Shown here piece after piece: positions 24,369 to 32,870 of a stretch of 36,276 bases of DNA. The translations under genes were made by a program, and so were the position numbers. Every line of letters begins with the position of its first letter. The first letter of the stretch is position 1. The notes below the pieces were generated by a model. It saw nothing but the letters and a program-made list of their open reading frames with translations. It searched no databases and was not told the DNA's origin. This DNA is from Yoonia maritima (GTDB lineage: Bacteria > Pseudomonadota > Alphaproteobacteria > Rhodobacterales > Rhodobacteraceae): NCBI RefSeq assembly GCF_003003285.1, contig NZ_PVTP01000018.1, forward strand, positions 1 to 36,276. Reading direction: 5' to 3'.

Positions 24369-25441
24369 TGGCAACGGTTAAACTTCGTGACGTGCGCAAA
24401 AGCTATGGCGACGTCGAGGTCATCAAGGGCGTCGATATAGACATCGAAGATGGCGAATTCGTTGTCTTCGTCGGCCCGTCGGGTTGCGGAAAATCCACGC
24501 TGCTACGCATGATTGCTGGGCTTGAGGATATCACCGACGGCACGCTAGAGATCGACGGTGCACGGATGAACGACCTTGAGCCGTCCAAGCGTGGGATCGC
24601 GATGGTGTTCCAGTCCTACGCGATCTTCCCACATATGACCGTGCGTGAAAACGTGGCCTTCGGGTTGACCATCAACAAGGTGAGTAAAGCCGAAAAGGCC
24701 GAGAAGGTGGCCGAAGCCGCACGTATCTTGCAGATGGAACACCTGCTGGAGCGTCGCCCGTCTGAACTGTCAGGCGGCCAGCGTCAGCGCGTTGCCATCG
24801 GCCGTGCCATCGTGCGTGATCCCAAGGTATTCCTGTTTGACGAACCGCTTTCAAACCTCGACGCGGCCTTGCGTATGGATATGCGCATGGAGATCGGCAA
24901 GCTGCATCAAGACCTCGGTGCATCGATGATCTACGTCACCCACGATCAGGTCGAAGCGATGACGCTGGCCGACAAGATTGTCGTGCTCAAGGACGGGCAG
25001 GTGATGCAGTCCGGTGCGCCGATGGAACTGTACCACGAACCCGCCAATCTGTTCGTGGCGGGGTTCCTTGGTGCGCCGTCGATGAATTTCCTTAAGGTCA
25101 CAGTCGATGACTTTGGCGACGACTGGGTGCAGGTGTCCAGCGCGGCGCTTGCCAGCGTTAAAGTCCCTCGCAAAGGGCGTCCATTCTCCACGGGACAAGA
25201 GGCAACCTTAGGCATACGCCCGCAATACTTGGCTGCTGCTGCTGAAGGCGAAGGCATGCTGAAAGGTAACGTGGTGCTGACTGAACGCCTTGGGAGTGAA
25301 ACGGTGGTGAACATGGCTGTCAGCGACGGCAGCAACTGCATTGCGTCCATCGCAGAAGATGCAGTCTTGATACCTGGCAACGAGATGTCATGGACGTTTG
25401 ACCCAGCGCTGGCCCATGTTTTTCCGGAACAGGTAAAATAA
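24368..25441 (+). CDS. ABC transporter ATPase, UgpC/MalK type
   Basis: The 357-residue ATPase has Walker A GPSGCGKST (36-44), VFQSY (80-84), LSGGQ (134-138), VFLFDEP (154-160) and the switch His192, followed by a TOBE-like regulatory domain. These motifs fall at the same residue numbers as in the alginate ATPase at 3820, so the two are close paralogues. The start ATG overlaps the hydrolase stop by one base. It completes the LacI-regulated importer. Confidence 0.9.
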   Translation: MATVKLRDVRKSYGDVEVIKGVDIDIEDGEFVVFVGPSGCGKSTLLRMIAGLEDITDGTLEIDGARMNDLEPSKRGIAMVFQSYAIFPHMTVRENVAFGLTINKVSKAEKAEKVAEAARILQMEHLLERRPSELSGGQRQRVAIGRAIVRDPKVFLFDEPLSNLDAALRMDMRMEIGKLHQDLGASMIYVTHDQVEAMTLADKIVVLKDGQVMQSGAPMELYHEPANLFVAGFLGAPSMNFLKVTVDDFGDDWVQVSSAALASVKVPRKGRPFSTGQEATLGIRPQYLAAAAEGEGMLKGNVVLTERLGSETVVNMAVSDGSNCIASIAEDAVLIPGNEMSWTFDPALAHVFPEQVK

Positions 25442-25919
25442 CGGGCTTTGCAAGGGCAACCGACAGTTACGAAGCAGTTCAGATTACGAAGTAATCCAAA
25501 TCGATCGTACTGAGGTACCTTAGCGTACATTGCTTCGATAACGGTCGTTGGTTTTGCTCATACTAAGGTCAACTTCCTCCGCAGTGTGTGAGTTCGAGTA
25601 GATCACCATTACGGCAATGCGGCGAAAGCCCAGTCTGGTGAAGCTGCATCGCAGCGCTCAGCCGCATCGGCAATGACCTGTGTGGATGGCTCCTGCATTG
25701 CAAGCGTTTTTTGTGTTGCGATCATCCGTCAGTACAGTCGTGTGTCCGGCCTGTTTGCGTGGCGATTGCCACTGGCCCTGATGAGTTCCGCAAGCAAGGT
25801 TCCTATCGGCTAAACGACCTCTGGGGGCCGCGACATTGGTCGGAGTGTCCTGGCTTTTGGTTGACTTCATTTCGCATCATCACATCAAGCGTCTTGCATT
25901 TCTGGGCAGGTTGACCCGA
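25442..25919. other. non-coding stretch downstream of the IS110-type fragment
   Basis: No reading frame here is convincing. On the minus strand this is the region following the IS110-type transposase C-terminus, the place where IS1111-group elements keep their non-coding end and guide (bridge/seek) RNA. A small hairpin GTGGC-GATT-GCCAC (25759-25772) sits within a GGCC...GGCC bracket. Near the left end GATTAC/GTAATC lies just beyond the ATPase gene. An RNA here is inferred from element architecture. Confidence 0.3.
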
Positions 25920-26639
25920 TCAGGCGATCGGCTGCCGGTATTCCTCTCGTTTGGTAAGCATCGCCCAGATGACCCGGGCAGATTTGTTTGCCATTGCGAC
26001 TGTTGCAAGCCGGAACGGTTTCTCTGCGAGTATTTTTGCAGTCCAGATATCTGCCTTTTCTGGTTTATTCCGGGCCATCAACGCGCGTGACGTCATTCCG
26101 ATGATCAGCAGCTTTCGAATGTACCTGTCGCCTTTCTTGGTAATCCGTCCGAGGCGCTCTTTACCGCCACTCGATTTGTTCAGAGGTGTTAGGCCGATTG
26201 ATGTGACCCAGTCGCGGACGATCCGCGCATACTGCCGCGTCGAGATGTGAAGGCGCTCGTGAAACCGAACCGGCCAAAGGTACTCTGAGCCGACCATTAG
26301 CTCATCCTCCATCCACTTTTCGACCGAAACTCTCGTGCCTTCGGATATCTCAAAGCGCACGGGTTTCTGCCTCTTGCTTTGCAGGACAGAGGCGCGCTCC
26401 TTGATTTGGCCAGACGCCATCACATCGACGGCCTTCAACCTTACCAAATCGCACCCACGAAGTTTGCTGTCGATTGCCATATTGAAGAGTGCGAGATCTC
26501 GATGGTTCTCCGCTAACTCAAGTCTTACTCTGATTACCCAAACGTGTTTGGGCTTAAGTGGCCGTTTCTGTCCGACTATGTGACCTTTGTTCCATGCAGG
26601 GCGAAGTGCGCGAATTGCAGGTAAGTTTGGTGTTTCCAT
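25920..26639 (-). pseudogene. chimeric ORF: truncated tyrosine recombinase fused to IS110-type transposase C-terminus
   Basis: The 239-residue frame reads through two unrelated pieces. Residues 1-149 are a phage-integrase-type recombinase: LELAENHRDLALFNMAIDSK, then LRGCDLVRLK with the first catalytic Arg, a Lys in LQSKRQKPVRF and ISTRQYARIVRDWVTSIG; it stops before the HxxR and Tyr. Residues 150-239 are the end of an IS110/IS1111 transposase: SSGGKERLGRITKKGDRYIRKLL and ANKSARVIWAMLTKREEYR; its N-terminal DEDD domain is missing. The join, near 26183-26193, falls at GLTP, which resembles both parents. Neither half has a full active site, so no activity is expected despite the intact frame. 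Confidence 0.8.
26024..26041. repeat. 18-bp repeat copy B
   Basis: CTGCGAGTATTTTTGCAG, identical to 2683-2700, here inside the IS110-type part of the chimeric frame, where it encodes part of AKILAE on the minus strand. Confidence 0.4.
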
Positions 26640-26918
26640 GACTGATCCTCCGATCCGCCATGCCCTCCCACAACGACAACCCGACGTTGACTAAGGCAGT
26701 ATATCACCGGATGCTGCGTTGCATCTGAGGTCCGAAAGGAGCCCTAATTTGACCGATGCTGCGGCTCGTACGAATGGCTGCGAACCGCGGCGAGCGACAT
26801 TCGGCTTTGCAATTACATCCCGTATTGATGACTGCAACAGTAGACGAGGAAAGCGTCGCTTGCGGGTTAACCCCCTTCGCTCTCCTTGATATATTGATCC
26901 AGGACGTCGATGCAGTCG

Positions 26919-27527
26919 CTATGCCACTATGTGCAGTGGCCGCAGATACCAGTACCAAACACGGTAGGCCTCAAGCGCGATCAGGGGGGCAAAGTTACAA
27001 CCAGAGCGGGTGCTGCTCCGTTCCAATCATGCAAAGCGGCCCAATGTACCAGTGTCAACACGGCTGCGGCATAGGTCCAGCGTTGCAGCCACTTCCACCA
27101 TGTGCCCAATTTGCGCACGAAGTAATCCACTGATGTCAGTGCCAGCGGTATGAAGATGATAAACGCCACCCAGCCAGTCCAAATGTAAAGGCGCGGCAAT
27201 TCATCAACAACAGTGGTCAGTGACGCCTTATCCAGCAGGTAGAACGCCGTGTGCAGCAACGCATAGCCAAATGAGGCGACGCCCAAATAGCGGCGATTGC
27301 GTTTCAACCATTGCGGCCCCCGCCATCCCTTGAGCAGCAGCGCCAAAGGGGGTTGCCATCATCTGCACGACCAACAACCGTGCGGAGGTTTCACCGGACG
27401 GGTGCACGAGCTGGTGGAAAATCCGCGGATCATCGGATGTCAACGCGGTGAAAGTCATCATGACCCCGGGGGAGGCAAGCACTGCCCATGTGAGCTAAGG
27501 TGAGGTCGCTGCGAAGAAACGTTGCAT
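26919..27527 (-). pseudogene. ferric-reductase-like (YedZ/MsrQ-type) membrane protein, broken by stop and frameshifts
   Basis: Joining three frames rebuilds a heme-binding membrane protein of about 200 residues. The ATG at 27527 is followed ten codons later by an in-frame TAG (27497-27495). The frame continues as LTWAVLASPGVMMTF to MMATP. It then shifts near 27345, apparently by one extra T, into LALLLKGWRGPQWLKRNRR and ASFGYALLHTAFYLLDK. Near 26995 it shifts again into FAPLIALEAYRVWYWYLRPLHIVA, ending at TAG 26921-26919. His in YALLHTAFY and LVHWAAL are the usual heme ligands. It is non-functional. The 26640-26918 stretch beside it shows no gene. Confidence 0.82.
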
Positions 27528-27602
27528 TTTTTGTCCCGTCATATGTACTTGTATAAACATACGCCTGAGCCATGAGTTTTCGCCGCGGCTCGGGCGGTAT
27601 TC

Positions 27603-27689
27603 TCACATCTTGAGCGCGGAGAACATGCGTGCCAGCGTGCTGTCCTTGCGCACGAACTAGTTGAAAATGGCCGCGTGGTGTTTGTCGTA
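27603..27689 (-). pseudogene. ghost of a cytochrome b561 C-terminus
   Basis: Read from 27689, the frame gives YDKHHAAIFN, a TAG stop (27659-27657), then FVRKDSTLARMF...LKM and TGA. This closely parallels the tail of the intact cytochrome b561 at 28462 (HAAAALFNQFVRKDGTLRRM), with the Gln codon turned into TAG. Only the last helix end and tail survive. Confidence 0.7.
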
Positions 27690-27732
27690 GTGATACGAAC
27701 CCGCCGCGCAGTTCTATCGCGGCGGGCCAGAC

Positions 27733-28425
27733 TTATTTTTGCGAGATCATCGGTGCTTTGCCATGAAGGTCTGCGCGATCCAAGGCTTCGATAAGCCACT
27801 GCGCCACGGAGGTTCGTGAGATCTGCATCACGGGCTTAGGTTGGTTGGCTCCGCCCACCACATAGCTTTCGATGACTGGGGCCGTGCCTTCCTTTTTTCC
27901 CAGCATCATCGCGCGGCCCACTGTCCAATCCAGTCCAGACGCGGCGAGCGCATCCTCGACCATTTCGTGATCGCGGTAGGCATGGCCCAAATTGGACCAC
28001 TTGATGAGCATCCGCATCAATAATGGTGCGGTGTCATAGCTTTCGTTCGCCCCTGCGGCCCCCAATGACACGATGCGGCGCAGGCCTTGATCGTGCATCG
28101 CGGCGATAGTGACATCAATGATATCTTTCAACAGCGAGTCCCGGTTCACCAGCTTGGAAAACGGGGAATCCGAGGCGCGCGCATTATTCAGCGTGCTGAT
28201 AACCACGTCGCAGCCCTGCATCGCCTCGGCCACGTCATCGGCATCTTCAGGCGTGCCTTTGATAAGCGTCAGTTTGGCGTCGGTTTGCGATATTACGGCC
28301 GGATTGCGAACCAAGGCGCGCACGCTGTGTCCTGCGGCCAAGGCCTGTTGCATCACAAATGTTCCCGTGCGGCCAGAACCGCCGTAAAGGAGGATTGTCT
28401 TCGTCATCTTCGTTTCCTTTGACAA
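27733..28425 (-). CDS. NAD(P)H-binding protein, NmrA-like atypical SDR
   Basis: The 230-residue Rossmann-fold protein has the glycine-rich turn YGGSGRTGTFV (about 14-24) and then HSVRALVRNP, a strand carrying Arg residues suited to NADP. It has no YxxxK catalytic pair in the usual place, so it belongs to the NmrA/NAD(P)-binding group that includes quinone reductase-like and redox-sensing proteins. The start listed lies 36 bases after the cytochrome b561 gene; an internal ATG six codons later (MTKTILLYGG) is also possible. It is the last gene of the DoxX-VOC-b561 operon. The true substrate is unknown. Confidence 0.8.
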   Translation of the reverse strand: MSKETKMTKTILLYGGSGRTGTFVMQQALAAGHSVRALVRNPAVISQTDAKLTLIKGTPEDADDVAEAMQGCDVVISTLNNARASDSPFSKLVNRDSLLKDIIDVTIAAMHDQGLRRIVSLGAAGANESYDTAPLLMRMLIKWSNLGHAYRDHEMVEDALAASGLDWTVGRAMMLGKKEGTAPVIESYVVGGANQPKPVMQISRTSVAQWLIEALDRADLHGKAPMISQK

Positions 28426-28461
28426 ATGGTGGGCACGCCATCGTGACGGACCCCGTTTTGG

Positions 28462-28962
28462 TTAGATTTTGCGCGACACCATCATCCGCCGTAGCGTGCC
28501 ATCTTTGCGCACGAACTGGTTGAACAAGGCGGCGGCAGCATGTGTCGTGATCAAACCAAAGAGCACCATATTCAAAAGCCGGTGCGCGTAACCCAAATCA
28601 GCAACGCCGTTCCATGTCATCCCGCCCGTGATCACCATACCGATCAGCGCGCCGTAAAGCGCCCAGTGAACAGTTGTTGCGATCTTGGCCTGCATCGGGG
28701 GTGTGCCGGGGGCGTGACCGGGCGTGCCATAGCGGTAGCGCAGGTACAGCCTTGCCAACACAGCGAGAAAGATCGTTGATCCAAATCCCACATGTACCCA
28801 GGCCATCGTCATGTCATTTCCGGCCGGTGTGGTACCGATCTGCATTGCGTGAATGGTGCGTTTTATGGGCTCGTTAAAAAGCCACTGCACCCAGATGGCC
28901 GCAAAAACGACCCAGTGCAAAATGATCTGAGCGGGGCGGTAAGATTGAGGTTGTGGGGGCAT
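28462..28962 (-). CDS. cytochrome b561
   Basis: The 166-residue integral membrane protein has four spans and the conserved heme-ligand histidines in QIILHWVVFAAIW, AWVHVGFGSTIF, TVHWALYGAL and LITTHAAAALF. The tail FVRKDGTLRRM is characteristic of the bacterial b561 family. These diheme proteins pass electrons between quinol and periplasmic acceptors such as superoxide. It starts nine bases after the VOC gene ends and lies in the same operon. A decayed second copy of its tail lies at 27603-27689. Confidence 0.88.
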   Translation of the reverse strand: MPPQPQSYRPAQIILHWVVFAAIWVQWLFNEPIKRTIHAMQIGTTPAGNDMTMAWVHVGFGSTIFLAVLARLYLRYRYGTPGHAPGTPPMQAKIATTVHWALYGALIGMVITGGMTWNGVADLGYAHRLLNMVLFGLITTHAAAALFNQFVRKDGTLRRMMVSRKI

Positions 28963-28971
28963 TAGGTGGTC

Positions 28972-29859
28972 CTATCTACTTATACGCAAAGTAACGTTGA
29001 CACCTGTGGGGTCGGTGCCGCGAAAGACATCGCCGTCTTGGCGCAGGTGAGAGGAGGCGACGACGTCCACGTTGGAGATCAGCTCGTAGTGCACCAATCC
29101 AGCCATATTTTGCGGCCTAGGTGGGCGATTTGGCCCAGCCCAGATATTCATTGCCAACCGGTGCGTATTGGGTTGGCCTGCTCCCATATCGGCAAAACCC
29201 CAGTTATCCAGCGTCAGGTGACGCTCAAAACCAAGGGTCTCGAACCAATCCAAAGCGGACCCGAGTGCTGCGACCTTAAAGTGCAAATGCGCAAGGTAGG
29301 TGTCACCGGCCAAAGGGGTCATAGGGTCCGCCCCCGCTGCAAAGGCGAGTTCAACACTCACATCAAGCGGTCCGCGGCCAGAATGCCGGTTACCATCAAC
29401 ATCGAACAAAGTCAGGCCCTTAGACATATCGCCAAAATGGCTAAACCGTTCTGGTGTCTCATATGTAATCTCAATCTCCAGACCGTCGGGATCGTGGAAG
29501 TATAGCGATTTCGCCATCAAGTGATCCGTCGGGCCTACTTGAACATTCAAGTGGATCAAGCGGGTCAGCAGGCGCGAGAATTCCGCCTGGCTGCGGACAC
29601 CAATCGCGACGTGGTACATGCCCGTATAAGGCGCGGCGACAGGGGTGTTTGCACCGGGACGAAGGACGATCAGTGTGCGATCTTTCGTACCAAGTGCGAT
29701 GCCGGGAGATGCAAGTTCGCGTTCGACCAGCCCCAAGGCCGAGGTCCAGAAAGCGACCGAACGATCAAGGTCTGTCACCTGGAGTTCCACCATGCCCCAA
29801 GACAGGCGGTCAATTTGCGTAGGGTGGCCAGTGTTGGCAAGGAGGGGGGTATGTAGCAT
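28972..29859 (-). CDS. two-domain VOC protein, extradiol-dioxygenase-like (CatE type)
   Basis: The 295-residue protein starts at ATG 29859; an in-frame extension to 29967 is not protein-like. Domain 1 (about 15-145) begins MVELQVTDLDRSVAFWTSALG. It has YHVAIGV and ends with the expected metal Glu in HDPDGLEIEITYE. Domain 2 (about 165-290) has YLAHLHFKVAALGSALDWFE but ends DPTGVNVTLRI, with no Glu at that place. CatE-like proteins open catechol rings or bind related compounds. If the metal is bound here, domain 1 is the better candidate. The gene is between doxX and the cytochrome gene. Confidence 0.8.
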   Translation of the reverse strand: MLHTPLLANTGHPTQIDRLSWGMVELQVTDLDRSVAFWTSALGLVERELASPGIALGTKDRTLIVLRPGANTPVAAPYTGMYHVAIGVRSQAEFSRLLTRLIHLNVQVGPTDHLMAKSLYFHDPDGLEIEITYETPERFSHFGDMSKGLTLFDVDGNRHSGRGPLDVSVELAFAAGADPMTPLAGDTYLAHLHFKVAALGSALDWFETLGFERHLTLDNWGFADMGAGQPNTHRLAMNIWAGPNRPPRPQNMAGLVHYELISNVDVVASSHLRQDGDVFRGTDPTGVNVTLRISR

Positions 29860-29924
29860 CGAAAGCAACCTTTTGAGTAATAACGCGCTCTGGCAAGAGG
29901 CACCAGAGCGCGAGCCGTGATGGA

Positions 29925-30353
29925 CTAACCACGTGGAGCGATTGGTGCCTTGTTCGCGCGTCCCCAAACCACCAAAGCGGCCAGTGCGAACAAAACGGCG
30001 TTCACTGGAACGACTTCGAATTCACCGCGAAAGATATGCACACCGGCAGCCAGAACCATAACAACACACAGGCCCACAGCAGCTAGTTTCGTCAGTTGTG
30101 GCATAATGCGGGTGGCAGCTGGAAGGATAAGGCCAAGTGCGCCCGCGACCTCGGCCAGACCGATAAACTTGATCAAAAGGAGGGGGGCGTTCTCGGCCCA
30201 GCCCATCCCCATCGCAACCAATTCGGCCGATCCGGACATCAGCTTTGTTGCGCCGGCCATCAGGAACATCGCAGCCAACAGGGCTTGGACGACCCAGAGG
30301 CCAATATTCCAGCCCTTGCTGGATTGTACGGGGTTTGTGTCAATCGTTGTCAT
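29925..30353 (-). CDS. DoxX-family membrane protein
   Basis: The 142-residue protein has four spans, beginning NIGLWVVQALLAAMFLMAGA and followed by KFIGLAEVAGALGLILP, both characteristic of DoxX/MauE-like proteins. The ATG at 30353 has AAAGAGA at a suitable distance; another ATG five codons earlier (30368) is possible. It is the first gene of the minus-strand operon and faces a LysR gene starting about 115 bp away. DoxX proteins are linked to thiosulfate/quinone oxidation and to redox stress; the role here is not fixed. Confidence 0.82.
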   Translation of the reverse strand: MTTIDTNPVQSSKGWNIGLWVVQALLAAMFLMAGATKLMSGSAELVAMGMGWAENAPLLLIKFIGLAEVAGALGLILPAATRIMPQLTKLAAVGLCVVMVLAAGVHIFRGEFEVVPVNAVLFALAALVVWGRANKAPIAPRG

Positions 30354-30467
30354 GTCGTTCTCTTTCATAAATCTGCTGTTGAAGCGTATTGTGATGAGGA
30401 CATGAATAAAGATTTCCCATTTCGGCATCATCAGTTTATTTATTGAAGCAACATTTACTATGAGTTG

Positions 30468-31367
30468 ATGATGGACACACTTCTGAGCTTGCGTGTTTTT
30501 GTAGAGGTTGCAGAGCACAAAAACTTCTCGGCCGTTGCAGAGCGCCTACATATCTCCCCTGCGATGACCAGCAAACACGTCAAACATGTAGAGACTCGCG
30601 TCGGTGCGCGTTTGCTCAATCGCAATAGCAGGAACGTTAGCCTGACCGAGGCTGGCGCGCAGTATCTGCAAACAATCCGCCCTTTGCTTGACGGGCTGAC
30701 CGAAGCTGAAGCGCAATTGACCACAGACAGCCTTTCGCCGCGCGGTACGCTCAGAATGTCGCTACCTGTTTGGATGTCTAATCCGGCCTTTGCGAAAATT
30801 CTGACCACCTACCATCAGCAAAATCCGCATGTGACCTTTGATATCGACCTAAGTGGCCGCAAGATTAACATGGTAGAAGAAGGTATTGATCTAGCATTGC
30901 GCGTTGCGTTCAAATTGGACGACGGGCTGATCGCGCGAAAACTGGCAGAGGTTACGTTTCAGCTCGTGGCAGCCCCTTCCTTTTTAGACCGCTTTGGCCG
31001 CCCCGGAACCCCGGAAGATCTGAACAACGCCCCGATGCTTGCGTATTCTCAAGTTGCTGCGGACGGGCGGCTCAAGTTTGGCGCAGAAGACGGGATTGAT
31101 GTCAAATTCAGGCCAATTTTGGTAAGCTCCAACGAAAGCATTCTTCATCAAGCAGCTGTAGCTGGAATGGGCTTTGCGATGCTTCCGAACTGGGCCGCCC
31201 AAGACGACGTGAAAGACGATCGACTTGAAGCCGTGTTGCCAAACGTAGCCTGGCCGAAATTGCATATTCAGGCCATTTACGCTGATCGTAGTTATCTGCC
31301 CGCCAAGGTAAGAAGTTTTCTGGACTTTTTGGCTGGGTCGGATGGGTTCCCCGCCGTTTTGAAGTAG
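30468..31367 (+). CDS. LysR-family transcriptional regulator (module 1)
   Basis: The roughly 299-residue protein has the N-terminal winged HTH (LLSLRVFVEVAEHKNFSAVA, then LHISPAMTSKHVKHVE) and a LysR substrate-binding domain beginning near residue 90 (GTLRMSLPVWM). Clustered starts TTG 30465, ATG 30468 and ATG 30471 leave the exact first codon uncertain. It is divergent from the DoxX-VOC-b561-NmrA operon and most likely controls it. The inducer is unknown. Confidence 0.87.
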   Translation: MMDTLLSLRVFVEVAEHKNFSAVAERLHISPAMTSKHVKHVETRVGARLLNRNSRNVSLTEAGAQYLQTIRPLLDGLTEAEAQLTTDSLSPRGTLRMSLPVWMSNPAFAKILTTYHQQNPHVTFDIDLSGRKINMVEEGIDLALRVAFKLDDGLIARKLAEVTFQLVAAPSFLDRFGRPGTPEDLNNAPMLAYSQVAADGRLKFGAEDGIDVKFRPILVSSNESILHQAAVAGMGFAMLPNWAAQDDVKDDRLEAVLPNVAWPKLHIQAIYADRSYLPAKVRSFLDFLAGSDGFPAVLK

Positions 31368-31382
31368 TGTCTCGACAACCAA

Positions 31383-31844
31383 ATGTATGAGCTAGTTGGC
31401 CCAGTCCTATGTTTTACCACCATGGTGTCACGTATGCAGACCATAGTGATGTTCTTATTCTCGTTGGCGTTTTTTGCGGCTGGCGAAAGGCGAGGATATT
31501 TGGCGGGGCAGCTTGGCTGGTCTCAGGCGCTGGCAAATTGGGTGGAGTCCTTCGGGCTGACGGGTACGAAATACCTGTTTTTCCTTGTGGTCATTTTCCT
31601 GATCGCGGGCATGTTCATGGACACGCCCGTCGCCCTTACTCTGCTGATACCCCTCTTTGCTCCGCAAGCCATGGAGCAAGGCATCAGCTCGATCCAGCTT
31701 GGTATCGTGCTGCGCTTCAATCTGTGCATCGGTCTGATCACGCCACCTTTGGGCAAATGCCTTGTGGTCGTTTCAGCGCTGACAAATCTTAACTACTGGC
31801 GGCTGGCCTATTCCTCGTCACGCCCGGCCCAAACAGGTCATTAG
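31383..31844 (+). pseudogene. C-terminal fragment of a TRAP large permease (DctM type)
   Basis: Residues about 45-140 match the last third of DctM: FGLTGTKYLFFLVVIFLIAG, MFMDTPVALTLLIPLF, LGIVLRFNLCIGLITPPLGK and LTNLNYWRL. The first 40 residues are only weakly similar and the last dozen (SSSRPAQTGH) diverge, so both ends are broken. A full DctM has about 425 residues. No DctP or DctQ is adjacent. It cannot transport alone. The following 213 bases (31845-32057) hold no gene I can support. Confidence 0.78.
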
Positions 31845-32057
31845 CAAGATCGTTGATGCTGCGTTGCAGTTCCTCGAACGCCGCCATTGGTTAGATAGTG
31901 CAGAATTTTGATCAGCCCGAGGTCAGCTAAGCGGGTCAGAGTGATCCGTCGCCGCCTTTTTATCAATGACAAGAAACAGACGTCTTGCAGGTTGCGTCCC
32001 CACTAGGTCAGGATGTCCTTGGTTCGTCTGATTGTTCTCAGGCTATATCGAACCCGC

Positions 32058-32843
32058 TTAAGCGAGCCCGATAGTGATGGTGCCAGAAAAACCGCTTGTA
32101 GGAGATCCGCTCATTTGCAGCGTTTGAGCTGCCATCGCGGCAGATGCGTTGTCTCTGAACGCAATGTCTTGGCTCAGACTGATGCGATTGAGGTTTTTGA
32201 TGCCGTTGGAATATCTGCTGTCCGCTTCGTAGGTGGCGCGGCTGACGTTCTCTGGCAGTGCAAATTGCGAGATCAGCAGACTGTCGCGGCCATTGTTCAT
32301 GTTCCGGGGGCTGTCAAACACTTCAAAATGCATGTGCGGCCATCTGCCATCGTAGCAGCCAGGAATAATGGTGGTGAAGCGCACCACGCCATCGGCATCG
32401 GTTATTCCGACGCCACGAAGGTAGTTGCGATCGGCCTCATCATAGATGGAATAATAGCCAACCGTGTCGCAGTGCCAAAGATAAAGGGCGTGCCCAGCCA
32501 GAGGCGTGCAATTTTCACCTGCCCTAACCAGCCTGATTTCGACCGAAAGCGGGGCACCTTGTGCGACGGGTGTCAGGCCCGCAAAGCTGGTCCGTAGGTC
32601 TTCGCGGATAACCCCTTCGCTTGTAAGAACATTGATGGCGCTTGCATTGCGTCCATGTGCCCCATCAGCCGGGAATGGTCCTGCTGTTTCTGGGGGCAGC
32701 GCCATGCAGGCGGCAAGTACGGATTGCGGGGTTGCCAAAACCGCCCCCACGCCAGCCATGGTGGAAAGTGCGGCGCGCCTTGAGAGCCAGCGTGACCTGT
32801 CATGCTGAAAGCCTTTGTCGTGATCGTGTTGTTCGGTCGTCAT
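32058..32843 (-). CDS. Tat-exported intradiol ring-cleavage dioxygenase-like protein
   Basis: The 261-residue protein has a twin-arginine signal (SRRAALSTMAGVGAVLA, about 23-39). The catalytic region follows the protocatechuate 3,4-dioxygenase pattern: LYLWHCDTVGYYSIYD with the first Tyr ligand, GITDADGVVRFTTIIPGCYDGR with the second Tyr, and WPHMHFEV with the two His. All four non-heme Fe(III) ligands thus seem present. It should act outside the cytoplasm on a catechol-like ring; the compound is unknown. It is the last gene of the MBL-DsbA-SnoaL operon, starting 27 bases after the SnoaL gene ends. Confidence 0.85.
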   Translation of the reverse strand: MTTEQHDHDKGFQHDRSRWLSRRAALSTMAGVGAVLATPQSVLAACMALPPETAGPFPADGAHGRNASAINVLTSEGVIREDLRTSFAGLTPVAQGAPLSVEIRLVRAGENCTPLAGHALYLWHCDTVGYYSIYDEADRNYLRGVGITDADGVVRFTTIIPGCYDGRWPHMHFEVFDSPRNMNNGRDSLLISQFALPENVSRATYEADSRYSNGIKNLNRISLSQDIAFRDNASAAMAAQTLQMSGSPTSGFSGTITIGLA

Positions 32844-32870
32844 CAGAAATCTCCTTGAGCCGGTGGTGAA

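Noticed and set aside
23496..24374. 292-residue minus-strand frame opposite the GH32/68-like gene
   Set aside because: It is a shadow of the plus-strand gene, whose catalytic motifs and operon context are clear; the minus-strand product has no recognisable domain.
24946..25530. 194-residue minus-strand frame over the end of the ATPase
   Set aside because: It is antisense to the conserved ATPase C-terminus and shows no domain.
31845..32057. possible regulator remnant on the minus strand (RRRITLTRLADLGLIKIL)
   Set aside because: About 40 residues with no clear family match and frame breaks on both sides; too weak to call.
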